Positions 29,552 through 38,428 of a stretch of DNA of 64,000 nucleotides are shown piece by piece (the stretch's first letter is position 1; the number at the start of each line of letters is the position of its first letter). A program made the position numbers and the translations under genes. Below the pieces are notes generated by a model. It did no database searches. It was not told the DNA's origin and saw only the letters and a list, made by a program, of their open reading frames with translations. Origin of the DNA: Polyangium sp. y55x31 (GTDB taxonomy: Bacteria; Myxococcota_A; Polyangia; Polyangiales; Polyangiaceae); assembly GCF_029946505.1 (NCBI RefSeq), contig NZ_JARZHG010000001.1, forward strand, positions 248,001 to 312,000, written 5' to 3'.

Positions 29552-30451
29552 ATGCTTTGGCCTCGTTCGTCCCTCTTCCCGACGTTCGTCGTATCTCTCG
29601 CCACGTGCAGCGCGCTCGTCTCGGCGTGCACGCTCGATCAATCAGGAAGCATGGATCCCGCGGGCCCAGGCTCGGCGAGCGCCTCCACCGGCGCCGGAAT
29701 GGGCGGCGCCGGCGCGAGCGGCGGAGGCGGCGCGGCGGGCACGGGCGGCGCCGGCGCGAATGGCGGCGCCGGCGGCACGGGCAATGGGTCGTCGTCGAGC
29801 GGCGGAGGCCTCACGAAGAACGACGGCGCCCCGTGCCTCGTGGGTATCGAATGCAACAGCGGTCACTGTACCGACGGCGTCTGCTGCAACGAAGAATGCA
29901 AGGACGCGTGCCACGCCTGCAATCAGCCGGGCGACGTCGGCTCGTGCCAGCCCGTCCCCGTCGGCGCGGACGCGTGTTCCACGCCCGGCGAGCTTTGTGA
30001 CGCGGAAGGCACGTGCGCGTGTGGCGTCGCGAAGCCTCCCACGGGTCAGAGCTGCCCGGGCGGGTGGCTGGAATCGAGCCCCGGCACGTGCCTCAAGACG
30101 TGCGGCGGCGGTCAATGCAGGAACACGACCATCGATTGCCCCGCCGGCTTCCATTGCGTCGTCGACTGCAACGGAATGGACGCATGCAGCGACGGCACGG
30201 TCATCAACTGCCCTGCCGGGCACGCGTGCGAGGTGATCTGCTCCGCGAAAAACACCTGCCAGGGCATGGGCGGGAAGGTCCAGTGCAGCGCCGACGGCCC
30301 CTGCAAGCTCACGTGCAGCGGCTCGCACGGCACCTGCCAGGATCTGACGTTCACCTGCGGCGACAATCTCTGCGAGGCGAGCTGCACCTCGACCTACAAA
30401 GCGACGGTGGTGAAGGGCAACGCCTGCAGCTCCACGAGCAACTGCCAGTAG
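29552..30451 (+). CDS. Cys-rich lipoprotein
   Basis: A 299-residue lipoprotein with lipobox LVSAC (Cys26), a Gly/Ala linker (about 35-86), then about 30 Cys residues in short units such as CNSGHCTDGVCCNEECKDAC and CQPVPVGADACSTPGELC. This Cys spacing resembles the disulfide-rich regions of myxobacterial surface proteins, including the TraA repeat region in this window. The C-terminal third has a different repeat, each unit with CP or CG pairs (INCPAGHACEVICSAKNTC). It follows the beta-helix gene by 40 bp on the same strand. Function is unknown; a role as surface adhesin or matrix protein would fit. Confidence 0.7.
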   Translation: MLWPRSSLFPTFVVSLATCSALVSACTLDQSGSMDPAGPGSASASTGAGMGGAGASGGGGAAGTGGAGANGGAGGTGNGSSSSGGGLTKNDGAPCLVGIECNSGHCTDGVCCNEECKDACHACNQPGDVGSCQPVPVGADACSTPGELCDAEGTCACGVAKPPTGQSCPGGWLESSPGTCLKTCGGGQCRNTTIDCPAGFHCVVDCNGMDACSDGTVINCPAGHACEVICSAKNTCQGMGGKVQCSADGPCKLTCSGSHGTCQDLTFTCGDNLCEASCTSTYKATVVKGNACSSTSNCQ

Positions 30452-30465
30452 CCTCGTTTCGCGCG

Positions 30466-31791
30466 TCACGTCATCAGCGTGCCCTGGGCCAACGCCGTCG
30501 GGAGCCGGAAGCAGAACCGGCTCCCCCGCGGCGTGTTGTCCTCGATCCAGCTCGTGCCGCCGTGCGCCTCGACGGCCAATTTGCAAAACGAGAGCCCGAG
30601 CCCCCAACCGCCGCGGGCATTCTCTTCGAGCCGCACGAACCGATCGAAAATGCGCCCGCGCATCTCGACCGGTATCCCGGGTCCCTCGTCGCAGACGGCG
30701 ATCGTCACCCACGCGGCGTCCGCGTGCGCCTCGATGCGCACCGTGCTCTTGGCGGGGCTATACCGAAGGGCATTGTCGACGAGGTTCTGCAGCGTGCGCC
30801 CGAGGAGATCCCGATCGGCCCGGAGCGCGCCTTCGGGCACGTCACAAGACAGCTCGATGGTCTGCTCGCGTTTCTCGGCGAGCGGCAAGACGACCTCGCG
30901 AATCTCGGCGAGCAACCCACAAAGCTCGACGTCGACGTGGCGCGGCACGAGCCTGCCGTCCTGGCTCTGGGCGATGTCGAGCACGTTGGCCGCCGTGCGG
31001 ATGATCCGCTCCGCCGAGGAGAACACGATGCCCCAGCGGCGCCGATCCGCGGGCTTCAGGTCCTGGCTCCGGAGCTGCAGCGAGGCCGCGAGCGCGATCG
31101 CGGCGGCGGGGCTCTTGAGATCGTGCACGACGAGCGCGCTGAGCTCCTCCTTCTGCCGCTGCAGCTCGAGGAGCGCCGCGTGCTCCTCGGCGAGCTCGCG
31201 GCTCCTCTGTTCCAGCTCGCGCGTCCGGTCCTTCACGCGCTTCTCCAGCTCGGCGTAGACCGCGACATTCTCCATCGACACCGAGGTGCTATCGGCGAGC
31301 GCCTGGAGGAGCCCTAGCTCGTGCGGCGTCGCGCGGTGCCGAGATGCCCAGTAATTGCCGATCGCGCCAATGGGCGCCTTTGTCCGGATGGGCACCATGC
31401 ACAGGCTCTTCACGAACGTCGGCCGATAAGCATCGACCGGGATGCGGGGATCCTCGTAGATGTCCTCGATCGTGACGGCCTCGCCGTGGAGCATGGCCCA
31501 CCCGCTGATGCACGCGGACATCGGGAATCGCCGGCCCTTCCAGAGAGGACCGATGGCGTTCTCCTCCGCGTAGTAGCAGAGGTCGCCCTCGCGCAGGACG
31601 AACGTCGCGCCATCAGCGCCGGTGAGCTCCCTCGCCGCCTTCCGCACGATCTCCATGATGGTCGGCATGTCGCGGGCGAGCGACAGATCCTGGATGACAC
31701 CGACGAGGAATGGGGGAGGCTCCAGGCCCTCCGTCGGCGGGCATTCCCCGGGGCGCGCGGACTCGACCAGACTGCATATGGCAGCCGTCAT
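30466..31791 (-). CDS. GAF-domain sensor histidine kinase
   Basis: A 441-residue soluble kinase with a GAF domain (about 30-190, EIVRKAARELTGADGATFVL to MVPIRTKAPIGAIGNYW), a coiled coil (about 200-245), a HisKA dimerisation helix with the phospho-acceptor His in ALVVHDLKSP, and a HATPase domain (N box LQNLVDNALRYSP, G1 CDEGPGIP, F box RIFDRFVRL, G2 GWGLGLSFCKLA). No transmembrane segment is seen, so it senses an intracellular signal. No response regulator is adjacent. It lies 109 bp downstream of the L,D-transpeptidase gene on the same strand. Confidence 0.92.
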   Translation of the reverse strand: MTAAICSLVESARPGECPPTEGLEPPPFLVGVIQDLSLARDMPTIMEIVRKAARELTGADGATFVLREGDLCYYAEENAIGPLWKGRRFPMSACISGWAMLHGEAVTIEDIYEDPRIPVDAYRPTFVKSLCMVPIRTKAPIGAIGNYWASRHRATPHELGLLQALADSTSVSMENVAVYAELEKRVKDRTRELEQRSRELAEEHAALLELQRQKEELSALVVHDLKSPAAAIALAASLQLRSQDLKPADRRRWGIVFSSAERIIRTAANVLDIAQSQDGRLVPRHVDVELCGLLAEIREVVLPLAEKREQTIELSCDVPEGALRADRDLLGRTLQNLVDNALRYSPAKSTVRIEAHADAAWVTIAVCDEGPGIPVEMRGRIFDRFVRLEENARGGWGLGLSFCKLAVEAHGGTSWIEDNTPRGSRFCFRLPTALAQGTLMT

Positions 31792-31900
31792 CGGCCATTT
31801 TTTACTGCACGGCCACGACCATGACAAGCTCGCTGTGGGGCACGCCATTCGATTCGAACCTGCCTGCCGAACGAACGGGCGTCCTCGCTCTGACGTACCG

Positions 31901-33505
31901 TTACCGCCGAATCACGATCCACGTCCCCGGCTCGCTCGGTCGCGCGTCCGCGCTCGACCAGCCTTCGGGGACGGGCGGGTCGGTCCAGGCGAACACGATC
32001 GACGCGTCCTCGGGCGAGAGGTTGATGCAGCCCCCGCTCTTCGGGCTGCCGAAGTCCTCGTGCCAATAGGCCGCGTGAATTGCGAATGGATTGCGGAAGT
32101 ATTGCACCCAGGGCACGTCGGCGATCCAAAACGACGACGGATCCGGCGTCGCCTCGTCCGTGAGCTGCGCCGCCCGGTATTTCACGGCGATACGATAACT
32201 CCCGAGCGGCGTGAACGCCCCGCGGACGAGCTCCTCCGTGGTCGCCTTCGGCGACTCCGTCACGCCGCCCGCGCCCGGCGACATCAGCGTCGAATACACC
32301 GCGCGGCGCCCCTCGAACAGCGTCATCGTCCCGCGCGAGAGCGACACGTCGATCCATTTCTCGTCGGCCCCCACCATCCGGGGCCACGCCTCCGGCTCGG
32401 CGACGACCGAAATGTCCCGCGCCCGCGCATACGTCGGCCCGGGCTCGCGCGTCTCCCAGTACAGATCGCCCTCGTGCGTGATCGATTTCCCCGACAACCG
32501 CACGAACGTGCGAGGCGCCCAGGTCTCGCTCGTCGGAACGAACGCTCCGCTCTCCGCGCGCGCGTACTTCGTCCGCGTGGTCTTGCGGAACCAGCCGATC
32601 GGTAATGGATTCGTGCCGTCGATGGCGACGCCGCGGAACACGCTGGGGCGGAAAGGGCGCATGCGATCGGCGGGGACGAGGGTCAGCTCGGGCGAGAGCA
32701 GGAACGTGCGTCCCTCGACGTCGAAGGCATGCGAAAAGGAGAACATGGCTCCGTGCGGAATCTCCTTGCGCACGAGGCCGCCGCGCCGGCCCGCGGGCAC
32801 GGGCGCTTCCTTTCCGCCGAGCAGAAACTCGGGAATGGGATCCCGCGCCGGGGCGGGCGTGAGATCGGCGAGATCTTCGTGCCCGTCCATCGAGCGGCGC
32901 ACGCGCGCGAGGTCCGAAATGGGCCGCAGGCGCCGCTCGGTCCGCGCTTGCTCGCTCGACGTGGGGATCCGGCCGTACATCGGCGCCCGCGTGGAAAACG
33001 CGTAGTCGTACGGCCGCGGGCCTTCACGTGGGGCGGCGAGCGCGAGCGCGCGCAAGCGTGGATCGTCGAGGTTGCGGGTGATGGTCTCGTCCTCGCAGAT
33101 GAACCCGCGAGGTGCGACGGGATAAAAGCGGCCGCTCTTGCAGCCGCCAAGCTGCGAAGGCGGCACCTCCACGGGCTCGTCGCTCTGGAGGACGACGGTC
33201 GTCCCCGGACGAACCTCGCCGATCCGGCGCTTTCGCGAGCGATCCTGGTAGATGAAGGTGGTGAAGCCGATGGAGCCGAGGCGGGGCGGATCCGTGTCGG
33301 CTTCCGCTGCCGCTGCCGCTGCCGCGTCCGCTGCCGCGTCCGCTGCCGCATCCGCTGCCGCTGCCGCATCCGCTGCCGCTGCCGCGTCCGCTGCCGTGTC
33401 CGCATCCGCTCCTGCCTCTGCGCCCGCGTCGGGCACGGTCTCGGCCTTCGGGCCGCCGCAGCCGGCCGCGAGCGCGCAGAGGAGCGTGAAGCGGGTCCGG
33501 GTCAA
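31901..33505 (-). CDS. L,D-transpeptidase (YkuD domain) lipoprotein
   Basis: A 534-residue lipoprotein. The start is a TTG at 33505-33503 that overlaps the stop of the upstream gene as TTGA, giving LTRTRFTLLCALAAGCGG (lipobox LAAGC). An Ala/Asp repeat of about 40 residues, encoded by a hexanucleotide tract, follows. The catalytic YkuD domain is at about 395-534, with the HAAYWHEDFGSPKSGGCINL motif carrying the His and the Cys nucleophile that make 3-3 peptidoglycan cross-links or attach proteins. SVFRGVAIDGTNPLP is a conserved-looking middle stretch. It is the third gene of a leftward run; translation probably depends on ribosomes finishing the previous gene. Confidence 0.87.
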   Translation of the reverse strand: MTRTRFTLLCALAAGCGGPKAETVPDAGAEAGADADTAADAAAAADAAAAADAAADAAADAAAAAAAEADTDPPRLGSIGFTTFIYQDRSRKRRIGEVRPGTTVVLQSDEPVEVPPSQLGGCKSGRFYPVAPRGFICEDETITRNLDDPRLRALALAAPREGPRPYDYAFSTRAPMYGRIPTSSEQARTERRLRPISDLARVRRSMDGHEDLADLTPAPARDPIPEFLLGGKEAPVPAGRRGGLVRKEIPHGAMFSFSHAFDVEGRTFLLSPELTLVPADRMRPFRPSVFRGVAIDGTNPLPIGWFRKTTRTKYARAESGAFVPTSETWAPRTFVRLSGKSITHEGDLYWETREPGPTYARARDISVVAEPEAWPRMVGADEKWIDVSLSRGTMTLFEGRRAVYSTLMSPGAGGVTESPKATTEELVRGAFTPLGSYRIAVKYRAAQLTDEATPDPSSFWIADVPWVQYFRNPFAIHAAYWHEDFGSPKSGGCINLSPEDASIVFAWTDPPVPEGWSSADARPSEPGTWIVIRR

Positions 33506-34443
33506 TGCGAGGCGAGGATCTCCGAGATGCTCGAGTACCGGCTCGGCTGGCGGCTGCCGTAGTGCAGGAGCCCGCCGCCGGCCGTCATCCACGACTCGTC
33601 GAAGCGGCCGTCGGGCGACTGGATCCGCACGAGGTGATCACCATCGTCGAAGGCCCAGTGCCGGCCGTGCGGATCGAAGTGATCGATGAGCGCGCCCTGC
33701 CGCGTGCGGATGTGGAACTGATCCGACGGGATGTCCCACGTCCGATCCACGACGAACTCGTAGATCTGCCAGATGTTGCCCGACGGGAGCACGCCCCAGT
33801 CGACGTTCAGGCCCGCGTCGTTCGGCAGACCGAAGACACGGTAGTCGCCGAAGCGCCGCGCCGCGTCCCAGAGGTCGCCGTTGCGGCTCGAATCGTGGTG
33901 CAGCGTGATCATCGACTTGCGCACCAGGCCAAAACCCTTCGTGTCCGTGTAGTCGTCGTAGGTGCGCCGGAAGATGTGCTCGCAGAGCTGATCGGCGCCC
34001 GCCGAGAAGCCCACCGTGAGCAGGCCGCGCGCCTTGCGCTCGTGCAGGATCCGCCCGAACTTGCCGGGCTCGCCGTTGAAACGCGCGCCGAGATCCTTGT
34101 AGCGGTGCAGGCCCGTCACGCTGTGCCCGCCCCCGAGGATCACGACCTCCGACGACCACAGGTAATGCCAGAACGTCTCGACGTCCTCGGCGCGCAGCCC
34201 GCTGTTCCAGTAGAAAGGCAGGTACTCGAGGCCAAACCGGTCGTAGAAGCTGAAGAAGTAGCGGAAGTTGCCCCAGGCGAACTCCTGACGTTCGTACTCG
34301 CTCCCGTTCTGCGGGGTCTCGGACATCGGGAGGAAGAGGATCCGCCGGTTGTTCTCGCCGCGCAGCGCGCGCTGCACGATGAAGTGATCGTGGATCAGGT
34401 CGGATCGGTCGTGCGAGCTGTAGACGAGCGCGGTGCCTTTCAT
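33502..34443 (-). CDS. Class I glutamine amidotransferase-like / peptidase S51-like protein
   Basis: A 313-residue soluble protein. The pattern of a strand and Gly-rich turn SSEVVILGGGHSVTGLHRYKDLG (about 95-117) and the nucleophile elbow LLTVGFSAGADQLCEH (about 140-155, Ser in FSAGA) is that of the cyanophycinase/dipeptidase E family (S51). Residues LHHDSS and RVFGLPNDAGLNVDW follow. Cyanophycin synthetase is not in the window, so a peptide other than cyanophycin may be the substrate. It shares an operon with the lipoprotein before it (63 bp gap) and overlaps the transpeptidase gene. Confidence 0.7.
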   Translation of the reverse strand: MKGTALVYSSHDRSDLIHDHFIVQRALRGENNRRILFLPMSETPQNGSEYERQEFAWGNFRYFFSFYDRFGLEYLPFYWNSGLRAEDVETFWHYLWSSEVVILGGGHSVTGLHRYKDLGARFNGEPGKFGRILHERKARGLLTVGFSAGADQLCEHIFRRTYDDYTDTKGFGLVRKSMITLHHDSSRNGDLWDAARRFGDYRVFGLPNDAGLNVDWGVLPSGNIWQIYEFVVDRTWDIPSDQFHIRTRQGALIDHFDPHGRHWAFDDGDHLVRIQSPDGRFDESWMTAGGGLLHYGSRQPSRYSSISEILASH

Positions 34444-34506
34444 GGTCGGCGCAGAGTAGAGCCTCGGAAGGCGCCGTTCGTCAAGGCAGCCGTGCGCGGG
34501 ATGTGC

Positions 34507-35091
34507 TCAGTCGAGGAAGAGCATCAAGGAGAGCGCGGAAAGGCGCTCGGCGTCGCTCCACGAGGCGAACCCGCGGCCGACCTGGAGCTCGACCTCCTCG
34601 GGCTCCCAGCGTCCGTCACAACGCCGCTTGCCCACGTACACCGGCCCGCGGCGCCCGAGGTCGAGCTCACAACGGCCGAGCACCACGTGCGCGCGCTCGT
34701 CGCTCATCGCGACCTCGACGTCCCGTCCGTAGACGAGCCCGCGCGCCGTGACCACGCGCTCGTCACGCGCGATGGTGAGATCAAACGGCAGCGACGACGC
34801 GAGCCCACGCACGCGATCGCCCTCCACGTGCATGTTGACGAGCCGACCGTAGACGTGCCCGCGGAGCGCGTGATCGTCCGGATCGGTGTAGCGGCCGAGG
34901 TTCACGTCGAGCCCGAGCACGCCGCCCGGGTTCACCTGACCGCCGATCACCTCGCGGCCATGACTGAAGACCGCGAAGCGATTGAAATCCCGGGGTTCGT
35001 CGTAGAGCTCCTCTTGCGAGGGGAAGTTCGGCGGAGCCGCACACCCCAGAGGAACCACGAGCGCGAAGAGCGAAAACAGCCACGTTCGCAC
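34507..35091 (-). CDS. Small lipoprotein of unknown function
   Basis: A 194-residue lipoprotein read from GTG at 35091, which has GGGAGG 5 nt upstream and gives the signal VRTWLFSLFALVVPLGCAAP (lipobox PLGC, Cys17). The mature part is beta-rich (GQVNPGGVLGLDVNLGRY, GHVYGRLVNMHVEGDRVRG) with a final helix. I do not recognise the family. It heads the leftward run of envelope genes (lipoprotein, S51-like protein, L,D-transpeptidase). Its promoter would lie in the 92 bp shared with the divergent prolyl oligopeptidase. Confidence 0.7.
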   Translation of the reverse strand: MRTWLFSLFALVVPLGCAAPPNFPSQEELYDEPRDFNRFAVFSHGREVIGGQVNPGGVLGLDVNLGRYTDPDDHALRGHVYGRLVNMHVEGDRVRGLASSLPFDLTIARDERVVTARGLVYGRDVEVAMSDERAHVVLGRCELDLGRRGPVYVGKRRCDGRWEPEEVELQVGRGFASWSDAERLSALSLMLFLD

Positions 35092-35183
35092 GAGCACCTC
35101 CCTCGACCGGAAAACCGGGAAGGATTCTGCCACGGGATCGGCCCCTTGAAAACCCTCGCGACGCGTGACCATCATGCGCGCCG

Positions 35184-37379
35184 ATGAAGCTCTCGCGCAC
35201 CTCGTCGCTCGCCGTTCTGCCCGTGCTCCTCGCCGCTTGCGCCGGCGCGCCGCCTCCCCCGCCCGACGGCGGTAACTCCGAGGTCGCGACGAAGGTCATG
35301 GTCGAGGAAAGACCCGTGATGCCCGCGAAGACGGCCGCGTTCCCCTACCCCGCCACGCGCAAGGTCGACGCGTCGGATACGTTCTTCGGGGTCAAGGTCG
35401 CCGATCCCTACCGGTGGCTCGAGGACGAACGTTCGCCCGAGGTGCAAGCGTGGGTGAAGGCAGAGGACGAGCTCGCGCGTACCGAGCTCGCGAAGCTGCC
35501 GAAGCGCGAAGCGTTCGCCGAGAAGCTCCGCGCGCTCTCGTACCTCGAATCGATGAGCCCGCCGGTGCGCCGCGGAAACCGTTCGTTCTGGTCGCACAAG
35601 CCCGCCGACAAGGAGCAGCGCACGATCTACTGGCGCGAGGGGGACAAGGGTGAACAGAAGGTCCTGATCGATGTCGCTTCGCTCAGCGCCGATGGCTCGA
35701 CCTCGCTCGGCACGTGGGTTCCCTCGTACGACGGCAAATGGGTCGCGTACATCGTGCACCCGAACAACGCGGACGCGGGCCAGATGCGGCTGCGCGACGT
35801 CACGACGGGCAAGGACAGCGTCATCGACACGATCCCGGGCGCCGAGTACGCCTTCCCGCTCTGGACCCCGAAGAGCGACGGTTTTTATTACGTCTCGGTC
35901 CCGGTCGACGCGCAGATCCCAGCCTCCGAGCTGCCCGGTTACTCCGAGGTGCGCTTCCACAAGCTCGGGCAGAAGGCGGAGACGGACACGCTCGTGCTCG
36001 CGAAAAACGGCGATCCCGAGACCGAGCTCGACGCGCGGCTCTCGCGCGACGGCCATTTCCTCGTGGTGAACGTCCTGCACGGCGGCAACGTGAACGGCAT
36101 CAAGTTCCTCGACCTGCGCAAGAAGGGCGCGGCGTGGGTCGATCTCGTGAAGGGCTACGAGGGCTCGATGAGCGCCTTCGCCTACAAGGACGTGATTTAC
36201 CTCCGCACGACGGAAGGTTCGCCGCGGGGCCGCATCTTCGCGATCGACCCGGCCAAACCGGCGCGCGAGCAGTGGAAGGAGATCGTGCCCGAGTCGAAGG
36301 ACGCGGTGCTCGAAGACGCAGGTGTCGTCGGCGGGCACCTCGCGCTCACGTACCTGCGCAAGGCGTCGAGCGAGATCGAGGTCTGGACGACGGCGGGCAA
36401 GAAGGTCCACGCGATCAAGATGCCCGGAATCGGCACGACGGGCGGCCTCTTCGGCGAGCCGGACGAGGATCGCGCCTATTACGTGTTCACGTCGTTCACG
36501 TATCCGACCTCGATCTTCGAGGCGAGCGTCAAGAGCGGCGAGAGCAAGCTCTGGTACGCGGTCAAGGCGCCGGTCGATCCGGCCCCGTACGTGGTCGAGC
36601 AGGTGTTTTATCCGTCGAAGGACGGCACGCAGGTCTCGATGTTCGTCGTCCGCAGGAAGGACGCCCCGAAGAATGGCACGACGCCGTTCATCCTCACGGG
36701 CTACGGCGGCTTCAACATCAGCAAGACGCCGGCATTCTCGCCGATGTACTACACGTGGCTGGAGAATGGCGGCGGCCTTGCCGTGCCGAATCTGCGCGGC
36801 GGCGCGGAGTACGGCGAGGAATGGCACCGCGGCGGGATGCTGACGAAGAAGCAAAACGTGTTCGACGATTTCATCGCCGCGGCCGAGTGGCTGGTGAAGG
36901 AGAAGCTCACGTCGACGGACAGGCTGGTCGCATACGGCGGATCGAACGGCGGGCTGCTCGTGGGCGCGGTGGCGAATCAGCGGCCGGATCTGTTCAGCGC
37001 GGTGCTCTGCGCGGTGCCGGTGCTCGACATGATCCGGTATCCGCTGTTCGGCGACGGGAAGACGTGGGTCGCCGAGTATGGCTCACCCAAGGAGGAGAGC
37101 CTGTTCAAGGCGCTGTTCGCGTATTCGCCGTATCACAACGTCAAGCCCGGGACGAAGTACCCGGCATTCTTGATGCTGTCGGCGGACGCGGACGATCGCG
37201 TGCATCCGCTGCACGCGTGGAAGACGACGGCGGCCTTGCAGGCGGCGCAGGCGGGGGATCAGCCGGTGCTGATGCGCGTGGAGAAACACGCGGGGCACGG
37301 CGGCGCGGATATGGTGAAGAGCCGCGTGGAGCAGGGGGTCGATATGCTCGCGTTTGCGTACGGGCACGTGGCGCACTGA
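35184..37379 (+). CDS. Prolyl oligopeptidase family protein (S9A), lipoprotein
   Basis: A 731-residue protease with lipobox LLAAC (Cys19). The N-terminal peptide DTFFGVKVADPYRWLED starts the S9A fold, and a seven-bladed propeller (about 100-450) precedes the alpha/beta hydrolase domain. Catalytic triad: Ser587 in YGGSNGGLL, Asp in DADDRVHPLHA (about 668-678) and His705 in EKHAGHGG. The substrate-site PNLRGGAEYGEEWH is also typical. The enzyme should cut after proline in short peptides at the outer membrane or periplasm, which suits a predatory life style. A four-hairpin element (copy B) follows its stop. Confidence 0.93.
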   Translation: MKLSRTSSLAVLPVLLAACAGAPPPPPDGGNSEVATKVMVEERPVMPAKTAAFPYPATRKVDASDTFFGVKVADPYRWLEDERSPEVQAWVKAEDELARTELAKLPKREAFAEKLRALSYLESMSPPVRRGNRSFWSHKPADKEQRTIYWREGDKGEQKVLIDVASLSADGSTSLGTWVPSYDGKWVAYIVHPNNADAGQMRLRDVTTGKDSVIDTIPGAEYAFPLWTPKSDGFYYVSVPVDAQIPASELPGYSEVRFHKLGQKAETDTLVLAKNGDPETELDARLSRDGHFLVVNVLHGGNVNGIKFLDLRKKGAAWVDLVKGYEGSMSAFAYKDVIYLRTTEGSPRGRIFAIDPAKPAREQWKEIVPESKDAVLEDAGVVGGHLALTYLRKASSEIEVWTTAGKKVHAIKMPGIGTTGGLFGEPDEDRAYYVFTSFTYPTSIFEASVKSGESKLWYAVKAPVDPAPYVVEQVFYPSKDGTQVSMFVVRRKDAPKNGTTPFILTGYGGFNISKTPAFSPMYYTWLENGGGLAVPNLRGGAEYGEEWHRGGMLTKKQNVFDDFIAAAEWLVKEKLTSTDRLVAYGGSNGGLLVGAVANQRPDLFSAVLCAVPVLDMIRYPLFGDGKTWVAEYGSPKEESLFKALFAYSPYHNVKPGTKYPAFLMLSADADDRVHPLHAWKTTAALQAAQAGDQPVLMRVEKHAGHGGADMVKSRVEQGVDMLAFAYGHVAH

Positions 37380-37433
37380 CTCACCGAGCGTTCGCCGCGA
37401 GCAAGTTCTCGGTCGTGCCGGGGGGCCGCCGCG

Positions 37434-37538
37434 CCGGGGCGCTGCCCCGGACCCCGCGGGGGCTGTCCGCCCCTCGACCCGGACCAGCGCAAGCGCTGGA
37501 CCATTTGGGGAAGAACTGCGCGATGCGCAGTTCTTCCC
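37434..37538 (-). repeat. Four-hairpin intergenic element, copy B
   Basis: Read on the minus strand the order is as in copy A. H1 is 37525-37538/37508-37521, a 14-bp stem GGGAAGAACTGCGC with a 3-nt ATC loop. H2 is 37484-37499, CCAGCGC-TT-GCGCTGG. H3 has stem GGGGC and loop GGACA (37459-37473). H4 is 37434-37450, stem CCGGGGC. It lies 54 bp after the prolyl oligopeptidase stop and points away from copy C, H1 facing H1. Confidence 0.85.
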
Positions 37539-37655
37539 ACAGGCCGGTGGCAAGACCACGAGGGGCCGTCTCACGCGCGACGGAGGGTCGCCCGTCGAGC
37601 CGTCAACGCTGCCGTCTTGACTGGCAGGGTCGTCGCCGGTCTTGAATCGGCCCGT

Positions 37656-37762
37656 TCGATGAACTGCGCATCGCGCAGTTCATCGACCCCGAGTCCAGCG
37701 CTTGCGCAGGCCCCGGGTGCAGGGGCGGATAGCCCCTGCTGGGGCCTGGGGCAACGCCCCAG
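37656..37762 (+). repeat. Four-hairpin intergenic element, copy C
   Basis: H1 is 37656-37669/37673-37686, a 14-bp stem TCGATGAACTGCGC with loop ATC. H2 is 37695-37710, with one mismatch. H3 is 37719-37726/37732-37739, stem GCAGGGGC and loop GGATA. H4 is 37746-37762, CTGGGGC-AAC-GCCCCAG. The rest of the 37380-37790 gap has no coding signal. It lies 28 bp beyond the stop of the minus-strand gene at 37791. Confidence 0.85.
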
Positions 37763-37790
37763 CGAACCGGCTACGAGATGAAACCAATGC

Positions 37791-38318
37791 TCAGACTCCC
37801 GGGGACCTGGGCTCCGTGCTGGGCTCGGCGTTCGTCTCGGGACGGGCTTGCTTGTTCTTGCGGCGTGTCTCGGCGGCCTTTTTCGCGTACTGGGCGCGGT
37901 ATGCCAGGGTCTTGTTGAAGGCGGCTTGCACGGATGGGTCGCCGTGCTGAATGGTGGCGTCGAGGAATCCGCCGATGCGGCTGATGTCGGACTCACGCGC
38001 GTCCTCGTAGTAGATCTCGCTCTCCTCGAGGACCTCGGCGAGCTTGAGGACATCCTTTTTGAGCGCTCGGATTTCGTCGAGTGTGGCGGTCTTGTCGACG
38101 ATGTTCTGCAACATGCTGGGGTGAACGCCGAGGGTCTCGCCGTACTGCGGGAGGGCCTTCGAAAGTTCGTCGAACATCTCCGGAAAACCGGGCTTCTGGC
38201 GCCGCGCGCCCGAAAGCGTGCCATTGGCGGCGTCCACGAGCTTCGGACGAATGCTGGTCACGTCGATGATGCTGGGGCCCATATAGGGAGCAATCTTGTC
38301 GTTCACGAAAACCTCCAT
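37791..38318 (-). CDS. Uncharacterised helical protein (family with a degenerate copy in this window)
   Basis: A 175-residue protein, start at 38318 with GAGGG 7 nt upstream. It is soluble and mostly helical, and the C-terminal 30 residues are charged (RRKNKQARPETNAEPSTEP). I do not recognise a named family. The segment ISRIGGFLDATIQHGDPSV (about 121-139) has a frame-shifted match near 50207-50266, so the family was duplicated. The protein at 3623-4084 may be a distant relative. A four-hairpin element lies just beyond the stop, as it does for that gene. Confidence 0.65.
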   Translation of the reverse strand: MEVFVNDKIAPYMGPSIIDVTSIRPKLVDAANGTLSGARRQKPGFPEMFDELSKALPQYGETLGVHPSMLQNIVDKTATLDEIRALKKDVLKLAEVLEESEIYYEDARESDISRIGGFLDATIQHGDPSVQAAFNKTLAYRAQYAKKAAETRRKNKQARPETNAEPSTEPRSPGV

Positions 38319-38428
38319 GCTCGCACCCTCATGGAAGGAGCGAGAGTCTTGGGGTGAGGGCCGCAAGATAAGCAGGGGCCGAATGCTGTCATCGGCGGAA
38401 TCTTGCTCTGTGAACGGCCGCGCGGAGC

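Noticed and set aside
31840-31880. tRNA-like TTCGAA stretch
   Set aside because: No cloverleaf can be drawn around it: the acceptor and anticodon stems do not pair.
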